From Deltaproteobacteria bacterium (GTDB lineage Bacteria > Myxococcota_A > UBA796), in the NCBI GenBank assembly GCA_002707085.1, contig PALY01000029.1, positions 1 to 17,192 of the forward strand: 17,192 nt of DNA. The letters run 5' to 3'. The notes beneath the pieces were generated by a model that was not told the origin of the DNA, searched no databases, and saw nothing but the letters and a program-made list of their open reading frames with translations. Shown piece after piece: positions 1-5,895 of this stretch. Both the position numbers and the translations under genes were made by a program. The stretch's first letter is position 1. Each line of letters opens with the position of its first letter.

Positions 1-1
1 G

Positions 2-1195
2 TATCAGCGATATCTTTGTTTAGTGGTGGCCTTCTGTTTTTCAACGATGGCCCAAGCTGCAGCCCGTAAAGCCACCAGCCCCTTTGAGCGGCGGCTAAAA
101 TCTGCGGGTTGGACTCTGACCAGCAAGAGCATCTCAGCGAAACCAGGCGACATCTACAATCGAGCGACAAAGACCGTATGGGCTCCTCGGAAAAAATGTT
201 TTACGGCCAGCATGAACCAACGAGAAATCGCAAGCAGTCTACAAATGAAAAAGACCAATGCAGAGATTTCGGGTTTCTTCAGCGGGATTAGGGCCAAAGC
301 GAAAGGTAGCGGGTTTGAGGCCAAAGCCTACCTCGATCCATATCGGTACTGGATTCCCTCGACGGAACTTCAAATCCTGCCAGCCTGTCTTGAGCGAATT
401 CGACAATCTCCGGATCGGGGAGATCTTGTTGTTGTCACAGACATTGTATCCGCCCAATACCAGACCGTGACGCGCAAAACGAGAGAAGCGCTCGTCAAAG
501 CGCTGGTGGCCGGTGCCAGGGCGAAGAAAGACGACAGGAGTGCAACTTTTTCAAAGAAACCAGTCACCATTGCCTACAAACGACGCTCTGTGGTCGCTTT
601 CATACCTGTCAATCTTCGAACGCAAGGTACTGTGAAGCTAAAAACCAAATCCCTTTCCGGTAAAAAGTGTGCTGGACGCGTCTGTGTAGACCGGGAACAC
701 GTCGGATTTACCCAGAAGAAAGCCTCTCTACCGGTCCCCGTAAAAGCCTATAAAAATCATCTGGTTCAGGGCAGCTGCGGGAAGAGCAAATCGGACTTGA
801 TTTCCGTGAGCGTGAACCCAGGGCAAAACTTGGAAGTGATGTTGAAGATGCAGCGGTACTCCAAGAAACAACTCATGGCCTCTCAAGCCAGCTATCGACG
901 TTCCAAAGGCTGGGATACGTTCGGCTATATTGCCGCCACTGGGCTTCTTTCCACATCAGGAGTCTACTACTTCAAGAGCAGCAAACACTACTCAGAAGCC
1001 GATAATATCAACACCGTGGACCAAGGCGACAGGTATGCAGATCTGCGCTCACAGGGCGACACGGCAAGAGAGACAGCCCTTCTTTATGGTGGCGGTGGGG
1101 CCGTGGTACTGACATCCACCTTGACCCATGCATTGTTCAGCACGGCCATCAAGAAAGGTAAGTACAAAAAGCAGAAGAAGAGTCGGAACAAGTAA
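2..1195 (+). CDS. Secreted PEGA-like protein with two C-terminal membrane helices, 5' partial
   Basis: The frame is open to the left edge, so the true start lies outside; a GTG at 23 is only an internal codon. The first visible residues (YQRYLCLVVAFCF then STMAQAAA) form the core and AxA-type cleavage site of a Sec signal peptide, so the protein is exported. 397 residues are visible. The N-terminal half (about 25-180) holds a PGDIYN stretch and two to three Cys and matches no domain I can name. About residues 197-283 resemble a PEGA domain: alternating beta strands, paired Cys (KKCAGRVCVD), 'VDREHVGFT', and a closing VNPGQNLEVML strand. Two hydrophobic segments follow (about 307-324 and 358-379), separated by a soluble loop, and the tail is very Lys/Arg rich. 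PEGA proteins are generally envelope or surface-layer associated; the actual role is unknown. No partner gene is evident. Confidence 0.75.
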   Translation, partial: YQRYLCLVVAFCFSTMAQAAARKATSPFERRLKSAGWTLTSKSISAKPGDIYNRATKTVWAPRKKCFTASMNQREIASSLQMKKTNAEISGFFSGIRAKAKGSGFEAKAYLDPYRYWIPSTELQILPACLERIRQSPDRGDLVVVTDIVSAQYQTVTRKTREALVKALVAGARAKKDDRSATFSKKPVTIAYKRRSVVAFIPVNLRTQGTVKLKTKSLSGKKCAGRVCVDREHVGFTQKKASLPVPVKAYKNHLVQGSCGKSKSDLISVSVNPGQNLEVMLKMQRYSKKQLMASQASYRRSKGWDTFGYIAATGLLSTSGVYYFKSSKHYSEADNINTVDQGDRYADLRSQGDTARETALLYGGGGAVVLTSTLTHALFSTAIKKGKYKKQKKSRNK

Positions 1196-1276
1196 GAGAA
1201 GAACTCCTTGTGCCATGAAGCCAACAGACAGAAATCCTATGATTTGCTGTAGCCGTGCTTAAACTTCGCATCGTCC

Positions 1277-1297
1277 GTTTGTATCCAAACCCCTTTT
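1277..1297 (+). terminator. Weak candidate terminator after the PEGA-like gene
   Basis: GTTTG (1277-1281) and CAAAC (1286-1290) can pair across a TATC loop and are followed by CCCTTTTT. The stem is only 5 bp, so this is a weak call. A second imperfect hairpin without a T-run sits at 1228-1250 (ACAG-AAATC, loop CTAT, GATTT-g-CTGT). Apart from these and the palindrome at 1305, I see nothing in the 1196-1414 gap. Confidence 0.25.
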
Positions 1298-1304
1298 TCG
1301 ACAT

Positions 1305-1324
1305 ATTGTTAAGGTCTTAACAAT
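1305..1324. promoter_or_regulatory. Perfect 9-2-9 palindrome, candidate operator
   Basis: ATTGTTAAG (1305-1313) and CTTAACAAT (1316-1324) are perfect reverse complements separated by GT. It lies about 90 bp upstream of the ATG of the HExxH protein gene (1415). A CATAAT hexamer at 1378-1383 could serve as a -10 downstream of it, but no convincing -35 is visible. The symmetry fits a dimeric helix-turn-helix regulator site; the regulator is unknown. Confidence 0.45.
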
Positions 1325-1414
1325 GTTTTTGGGAATACCGAGAGGGCTTTGGAATGATTTCCGGCCTTTTCAAAATTCATAATTCAACCGTTTTCCGCCA
1401 CATTTGAAGATTCC

Positions 1415-2290
1415 ATGGGTACAAACCAAAAGCCACGAGAACATGTGGCAACACATACAACCCAAGAGCAGACAACCACGAGCCAACAATCCACTGGTGT
1501 GGGTCAAAGCAATTCACAAGCCCAAGAGCAACTCGGCTTGGCCGTTGGCCAACAGGGGAACAGCAGTGGAACCGTGGTCATGCACCAAGCCGTGGAAGAT
1601 CTACGTGCTTGTTTGACCAATACGGCTGCATTGGCTGAACTGGGAATCACAGACGCTGAAGCCGCCCATTTTGAACACCTGGCTACCCTTGGTTCGGAAT
1701 ATGCAGCCAGCGGAAATGTCCACCTGGTATCCAATGTGGATCAATTGCCCGCGGACATCACAGAACACCTTGGTCATAGTTTGGCGGTGTATTCACCCCA
1801 GTTTGATGTCATCTATCTGCGCTCTAATGAACGGACTCCCCACGCTTTGAACACCTTGTTTCATGAAGTGGCTCACGCCGCACGAAAGGATTCCCCCGAG
1901 AGCCTTTTGCTTGAAAGTCTGCACATCCAACTCAGCGTCGGAGGTGGGGATGCGTTTGAAGATCCCAGCGATATCGTGACGGGCCTGGATTATTATTTAT
2001 TGCTGGCCTTTGAAGAGTTGAATGCAGAGGTCGATGGAAACATTATCGGTGAAATCGCCGCCAACGAAGCAGAAGGCGGTGATCGTGCAAGTGGAAGAGT
2101 GGGCCGGGTGGAAAGATGGCGCGGACGTGAAACACATGATGCATCTTCAAACAAGGCCATCCGTGACTGGAGGCTGTTGCTGGTGATGTCTGAAGATTGG
2201 TTGAACGGTGATGCCTATCGAACAGCCGGACAAGACTTCCTCGCCCAAAGAGGAAGTCGACCGAGCGCCGCTGATTTTGTGAATCACTGA
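1415..2290 (+). CDS. Putative zinc-dependent metallopeptidase (HEVAH) with Gln/Ser-rich N-terminus
   Basis: A 291-residue protein starting at ATG 1415, with a weak GAAGA element 7 nt upstream. There is no signal peptide or membrane segment. Residues about 11-55 are low complexity, rich in Gln, Ser, Thr and Gly, and probably disordered. A compact domain follows, with the zincin motif HEVAH at 150-154 in a hydrophobic helix (NTLFHEVAHAARKD). An acidic helix about 45 residues later (LLLAFEELNAEVDGN, Glu200/201/205) could supply the third zinc ligand, as in gluzincins. The C-terminus contains an Arg/Gly-rich linker (about 220-240). I do not recognise the family. A cytoplasmic protease, or an effector or toxin delivered by a non-Sec route, are both possible. 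HExxH also occurs by chance, but its helical, hydrophobic context favours a real site. Confidence 0.75.
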   Translation: MGTNQKPREHVATHTTQEQTTTSQQSTGVGQSNSQAQEQLGLAVGQQGNSSGTVVMHQAVEDLRACLTNTAALAELGITDAEAAHFEHLATLGSEYAASGNVHLVSNVDQLPADITEHLGHSLAVYSPQFDVIYLRSNERTPHALNTLFHEVAHAARKDSPESLLLESLHIQLSVGGGDAFEDPSDIVTGLDYYLLLAFEELNAEVDGNIIGEIAANEAEGGDRASGRVGRVERWRGRETHDASSNKAIRDWRLLLVMSEDWLNGDAYRTAGQDFLAQRGSRPSAADFVNH

Positions 2291-2323
2291 GCGTTTGTCC
2301 CTTGGAATCAAATATGATGTGAT

Positions 2324-2370
2324 CACAAAAATAAAGAGCGTCACTGCCACCGAAATGACTGTGACGCTCT
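2324..2370 (-). terminator. Rho-independent terminator of the AhpD-like gene
   Basis: A perfect 10-bp inverted repeat, AGAGCGTCAC (2335-2344) and GTGACGCTCT (2361-2370), is followed on the minus strand by a T-rich tract (TTTATTTTTGTG, complement of 2324-2335). It lies directly after the stop of the minus-strand AhpD-like gene. The plus side has no T-run, so it acts mainly for the minus-strand transcript. Confidence 0.85.
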
Positions 2371-2389
2371 CCGTCGTTGAGCGACAGTT

Positions 2390-2842
2390 CTATTCTTCTA
2401 TTTTCAAAACCTTCTTCAGTTCATCTTGTCCAAACTCGTTTCCGTACAACAGAGTAGAAAACCGAGCGACTTCAGCAGCAATTTGGATGGCAGTTTTGAT
2501 TTCTTCATCTGAGGCACCGGCTTTTTTCGCCAGGTGAACCTGAGCAGTAATGCAATATTCACACCGCATTGCAGCAGAGGCTGAAATCGCAACCAATCGA
2601 GCTTCTTTGGACGGAATTGCGCCGTCCACAAACAGAGAGTTGAAGGCAGCAAAATATTCGGCAGCTTCGGGTCCAATCTTCTTTGGGTACATCTTGTTGA
2701 ATGGACTTTTGGCCAAGAACTCTTCGTGTTCTTTGTCTACCTTGGCCGATTTATCCGCCTTGTCCGCCTTATTCGAATCCTTCGCATAAGAGGTCAGTGG
2801 AACACACAATGTAAATGCAATGAGAAGAAACGTTTTGATCAT
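2390..2842 (-). CDS. Exported carboxymuconolactone decarboxylase (AhpD-like) family protein
   Basis: 150 residues. The start is supported by AAGGAG on the minus strand about 9 nt before the ATG. Residues 1-20 form a clear signal peptide (MIKTFLLIAFTLCVPLTSYA, cleavage before KD). A short Lys/Asp/Ala-rich linker follows (about 21-38). The rest is a CMD domain with Glu80 and the motif CEYCITAQVH (Cys94, Cys97, His103), the redox CxxCxxxH signature of AhpD-type proteins. AhpD reduces peroxiredoxins through this motif. Here the signal peptide places the protein in the periplasm, so a periplasmic thiol or peroxide role is inferred. It is monocistronic, with its own terminator downstream and a roughly 380-bp gap upstream. 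The enzymatic substrate cannot be told from sequence. Confidence 0.88.
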   Translation of the reverse strand: MIKTFLLIAFTLCVPLTSYAKDSNKADKADKSAKVDKEHEEFLAKSPFNKMYPKKIGPEAAEYFAAFNSLFVDGAIPSKEARLVAISASAAMRCEYCITAQVHLAKKAGASDEEIKTAIQIAAEVARFSTLLYGNEFGQDELKKVLKIEE

Positions 2843-3225
2843 TTTAAATTACTCCTTGTCCAATGTTTTGGACGCCTCATTTACTCAGCCCTGATAGCCA
2901 AAATCAACCGCTATTTCTGCTTTTGTATCATTCCACTATAGATGGCCCAAAAATACCTCGGTGAGGCGTAGAATATGAGCAACACCCTTACTGCGGATCG
3001 CTCTCATTTTTCCGACACAGACAGATACCTTTACTCGTTTTTGTTGGTGCAAAATCAACATCTCAAACACTGTACTCATTGCCAACCGCCCGCACTCCTA
3101 TCACCAAAATATGGGGAAATAAGCCCAGTTCATTAGCGACTTGTACTCAGACCATGGTTCCACCCTAAAACAACCGAACAAAAAGCTCTTTTCGAAGGAA
3201 CCCCACTTCAGATCGAGACCACCTA
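2843..3225. other. Intergenic region of about 380 bp without a supported gene
   Basis: It holds the leader of the AhpD-like gene (its ribosome site is in the first 20 bases) and the 3' flank of the acyltransferase-lectin gene. A 53-codon plus-strand ORF at 2975-3136 has a GAGG 8 nt upstream and one CTHC pair, but no recognisable features, so it is not called. No clear promoter hexamers, strong terminator or RNA gene were seen. Confidence 0.5.
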
Positions 3226-5088
3226 CTACTTTTCAGGCGTTTCCAGCCTAGGAACCGTCGACTGTTCACAGATGAAGCCGAACCGATTTTCACATCCAAC
3301 ATCGTTCCATTTGACCGACCCGCACCAATTCAATGCTGCACAGTGTTCATCTCCGCCCCAGTTGTTCGGTTCATTGTCATGCCATGGGGCATGACGAGAA
3401 AGGACGGTCCCATCCGGCCACCGAAACCAGCCTTCATACTGCTCGTCCGTAATCGCCACCCAGAACGGTGAATGGGTCAAAGTTGAGGCCAATTGACTCA
3501 CCCGCTCTTGTTCCGCCTTGGTCTTGAGTTGAGCCACAGATGACCCCAATGCCGCACACGCGTCCTCCATCTCTTCTGGGCTGACTGTATCGACACACAG
3601 AATGTAGGAATCAACACCCACACACATCTCGTGGGTCACCGCTTCCAGGCGGACATTTGGCTGTACCGGATAGACCACCGACGCTTCATTCAGCAATTCA
3701 CTGGGAGCAAGCCCCTTGCGCCAAGGCGGAGGTCGGTCGCTTAATGGCGGATACTGCAGCATACCGAAGCCAAGCCATGCCATTACCAGAAGTGTCCCTG
3801 TGGTGCTGTAGGTCCGGTACAGCGATGGATAGCGCCGGCCGTTTAGGAACTTGCCCACCACCGTCGGCCGAATCACACTGTCATAGGTGAGCCATGACAC
3901 GGCCAGTATGATGATCACACTGGCTGAATACTTGACCAAGACGGGTGCTTCCCAGCCAAGCAACAGTGCGGGCACCAAAACGGTGAGCGGTAGGTGAATC
4001 AAATATACCCAATACGCGGAGTCCGAGAGGTATCGCCAGATGGGGCTTCCACTGCCACAGTAGCGGAGAAATAGCCCCATCGTGCCTCGGGTGAATGCCA
4101 CAAGCCCAAGACTCGCCAAGAACCAATGGGCTGCAACAACGTCACCTTCTGAAGAAGGAAGACTGATCGGCATCTCTTGAAGGCCTGCCAAGAGACTTTG
4201 GAGCCAGGGACCCACCGAATCTCTCTCGAAGTAGCCGCGGATCGCATGCCGCAGCAATGTAGCTGCCACACCCAGACCCACCAAAGACCAAGCCTTGGAC
4301 TTGCAAGAGGCGAGGGCTGCACGGGAAGCAAACAGAAGCCACCCCACTCCATACCAGAGAAAGTAATACGAGAGGAGGGTCAGATCTTCGGGTACCCACC
4401 GGCCTTCTGTGGGGATGTGGTCCCATCGGAAAATGGCACACCAGGTCATATTGAGTCCACCCAGGACCACAACAAAGAGCAGTGGACTCTCCATGATGCG
4501 CCGGAGAACATGAAGAGGGCGCGACCAGTTCCAGTCGAGGCGTTCCACAAGGTAGACGATGAAGGCCATAAAGGCCGTCACATAAATGAGGTCATAGAGG
4601 AACCACAAATGCATGGTCCCTTCGATCGGGAAGGGTTCTCCGATGACCACCTCCCATGCTCGATCGATGGGTACAGCAGCGTGGTCGCGCACGCCGATAC
4701 CAAAGCCGAAACAATAGGCCACCAGCGGATGCAGCAGCAGCACAAACACAACAAAGGGCAGAACGATTCGCTCCAACCGATTTTTGAGCATGGCACGGGC
4801 CCCGCGACGCTGCCAAAGCAGGGCGCCAAAGAAGCCTGATAGCAGGAAAAAAGCCGGCATCCGGAACAGATGGATTGCATCTGTGATCAGGTTCAGGTCG
4901 GACGAACTTGCTGTCCAATCCGTAAATGGCCAATCCGACTCAGGCAGGTATGCCAAGGCACAGTGGAGCCAAACACCCAGAATCATCAGCACCCCGCGAA
5001 GTGCATCCAAGCCATGAATGCGCGGACCAGACGGTGCGGTGGAAACCTCACATTGCTGGCTCGTCACATTGGTCACCCCATGCCCCAT
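3226..5088 (-). CDS. Acyltransferase-3/OpgC-like membrane protein fused to a C-type lectin domain
   Basis: 620 residues. The N-terminal 420 or so form a multi-pass acyltransferase-3 region: 'HGLDALRGVLMILGVWLHCALAY' carries the conserved Arg31 and His42, FRMPAFFLLSGFF (75-87) is the second signature, and about ten hydrophobic helices follow. This family O-acylates periplasmic glycans, for example OpgC/MdoC on osmoregulated glucans. After a last helix near 430 and a linker, residues about 494-608 are a complete C-type lectin fold: Cys511/Cys607 and Cys583/Cys599 in the canonical positions, FRWPDG, the calcium/sugar motif EPN (573-575), GGDEHC, WND (594-596) and the closing FICE. EPN is the mannose/GlcNAc/glucose-type motif. 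The lectin would face the periplasm, probably to hold the glycan being acylated. It lies 69 bp after the pilin-like gene and is probably co-transcribed. The ATG at 5088 has no strong ribosome site. Confidence 0.88.
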   Translation of the reverse strand: MGHGVTNVTSQQCEVSTAPSGPRIHGLDALRGVLMILGVWLHCALAYLPESDWPFTDWTASSSDLNLITDAIHLFRMPAFFLLSGFFGALLWQRRGARAMLKNRLERIVLPFVVFVLLLHPLVAYCFGFGIGVRDHAAVPIDRAWEVVIGEPFPIEGTMHLWFLYDLIYVTAFMAFIVYLVERLDWNWSRPLHVLRRIMESPLLFVVVLGGLNMTWCAIFRWDHIPTEGRWVPEDLTLLSYYFLWYGVGWLLFASRAALASCKSKAWSLVGLGVAATLLRHAIRGYFERDSVGPWLQSLLAGLQEMPISLPSSEGDVVAAHWFLASLGLVAFTRGTMGLFLRYCGSGSPIWRYLSDSAYWVYLIHLPLTVLVPALLLGWEAPVLVKYSASVIIILAVSWLTYDSVIRPTVVGKFLNGRRYPSLYRTYSTTGTLLVMAWLGFGMLQYPPLSDRPPPWRKGLAPSELLNEASVVYPVQPNVRLEAVTHEMCVGVDSYILCVDTVSPEEMEDACAALGSSVAQLKTKAEQERVSQLASTLTHSPFWVAITDEQYEGWFRWPDGTVLSRHAPWHDNEPNNWGGDEHCAALNWCGSVKWNDVGCENRFGFICEQSTVPRLETPEK

Positions 5089-5157
5089 CCAGGAAACCGT
5101 TCAACTTCCCATTAAGCACGGTTCATACTGACAACCAAGCCACGTATACGTCAATCG

Positions 5158-5700
5158 TCATAAGATGTTTTTGGGCGTGATCCGTATGGGGGGACTGTTT
5201 CGACTGGCCTCAAAAATAGAGACGATTCCGTCTCCATCTACATCGCACTTGGCGGTCAACTTGAAGTCTTCCGACTCATTCTCTCCTGGAGTTACTTGGG
5301 CCATGTACTGGCATCGAACCGCCCCACTGGGCGCCCAGCCCAGAGTCTTGAAAGCATCGGCACACGCTCCCTCCCAAGCAGATTGTTTGCGACCAGGAAG
5401 TTCCTGAGGACACGACCCTACTGAACGAAACCTTCCATGCTGAGAATGGTGCGCAAGTTGCGCTGTGCGTATGCCTTCCAGGTTGTGTGGCGCTTCAGCA
5501 AGCTTGGCGCGAAGCCCCATCGTCATGAAGTTTGAGGCGGCGACCCAGGCAAAATATCCAACCAATGCAAGCACTAAAATGAAGATGATCTTCCAGCCAG
5601 AAACAAAGGAATTGAACCTTTTTCCGATCGGCACATCTCCTGTGCTATCCAATGTGGATGACTCTGTATTCTGAAAATTCAAGGGATCTTGGTCGGTCAT
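5158..5700 (-). CDS. Pilin-like single-pass membrane protein with EF-hand-like loop
   Basis: 180 residues, starting at ATG 5700 with AAGG about 9 nt upstream. Residues 1-36 are polar, 37-55 form one transmembrane helix (GWKIIFILVLALVGYFAWVAA), and the rest would lie outside the membrane. The segment after the helix (RAKLAEAPHNLEGIRTAQLAHHSQHGRF) has the look of type IV pilin N-terminal helices in deltaproteobacterial PilA-like proteins. The canonical G|FxxxE prepilin peptidase site is missing and the cytoplasmic part is unusually long, so it is pilin-related at best. There are four Cys in the soluble part (97, 113, 130, 152). DVDGDGIVSIFE (153-164) fits a calcium-binding EF-hand/dockerin-type loop. 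It is the first gene of a probable two-gene unit with the acyltransferase-lectin gene. Confidence 0.75.
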   Translation of the reverse strand: MTDQDPLNFQNTESSTLDSTGDVPIGKRFNSFVSGWKIIFILVLALVGYFAWVAASNFMTMGLRAKLAEAPHNLEGIRTAQLAHHSQHGRFRSVGSCPQELPGRKQSAWEGACADAFKTLGWAPSGAVRCQYMAQVTPGENESEDFKLTAKCDVDGDGIVSIFEASRNSPPIRITPKNIL

Positions 5701-5778
5701 AGGGAGGCCTTCATCCTTGATTTTAACCCCGTGGTGACACAGAGCGTTCCCTTTGAATCATTGCGACAGCACCATCAT

Positions 5779-5796
5779 AATCGACACCTGTCGATT
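5779..5796. promoter_or_regulatory. Perfect 8-2-8 palindrome in divergent control region
   Basis: AATCGACA (5779-5786) and TGTCGATT (5789-5796) are perfect reverse complements around CC. It is the left-most of three dyads between the pilin-like gene (minus) and the TonB-dependent receptor gene (plus). It is probably a regulator site, and it lies nearer the minus-strand gene. Confidence 0.45.
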
Positions 5797-5798
5797 CA

Positions 5799-5817
5799 CT
5801 GCTATTGTCAATAGCAG
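5799..5817. promoter_or_regulatory. Perfect 9-1-9 palindrome, Fur/Zur-type box candidate
   Basis: CTGCTATTG (5799-5807), T, CAATAGCAG (5809-5817) form a perfect 19-bp palindrome with a one-base centre. The inner 7-1-7 architecture (GCTATTG-T-CAATAGC) is the geometry of Fur, Zur and PerR boxes. It lies about 80 bp before the ATG of the receptor, and a Fur-family regulator is encoded nearby at 9207-9656. The assignment to that regulator is inference. The minus strand contains a TTGACA here but no matching -10 at proper spacing. Confidence 0.55.
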
Positions 5818-5844
5818 ACCCTTCTAAAAATAGGGTGACAAAGC

Positions 5845-5868
5845 TTATTGCAAATTGATTGCGATAAT
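5845..5868 (+). promoter_or_regulatory. Dyad overlapping extended -10 of the receptor operon
   Basis: TTATTGCAA (5845-5853) and TTGCGATAA (5859-5867) are reverse complements with one mismatch, around ATTGA. The half-site shares TATTG with the neighbouring 5799-5817 palindrome. Its right arm overlaps TGCGATAAT (5860-5868), which reads as an extended -10 element (TGn plus GATAAT). This would start transcription near 5875, about 20 nt before the receptor ATG. A repressor bound here would block RNA polymerase, as expected for Fur/Zur control of a metal receptor. Confidence 0.5.
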
Positions 5869-5895
5869 GAGGGCCTTGAGATAGGAGCGTGCCCC

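Noticed and set aside
2975..3136. 53-codon plus-strand ORF with a GAGG upstream and a CTHC pair
   Set aside because: No signal peptide, domain or conserved context; a short ORF of this kind is expected by chance in a 380-bp gap.
4177..4839. 220-codon plus-strand open frame
   Set aside because: It is fully antisense to the acyltransferase-lectin gene, its translation is low-hydrophobic and repetitive in His/Gln/Lys with no domain, and the minus-strand frame is clearly coding.
5806..5811. Perfect TTGACA on the minus strand as -35 for the pilin-like gene
   Set aside because: No -10-like hexamer lies 16-18 bp downstream; the nearest TATGAT is about 26 bp away. The hexamer is explained by the palindrome.
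5848..5895. Upstream TTG start for the TonB-dependent receptor
   Set aside because: It lies inside the operator and -10 element and has no ribosome site; ATG 5896 has AGGAG at ideal spacing.
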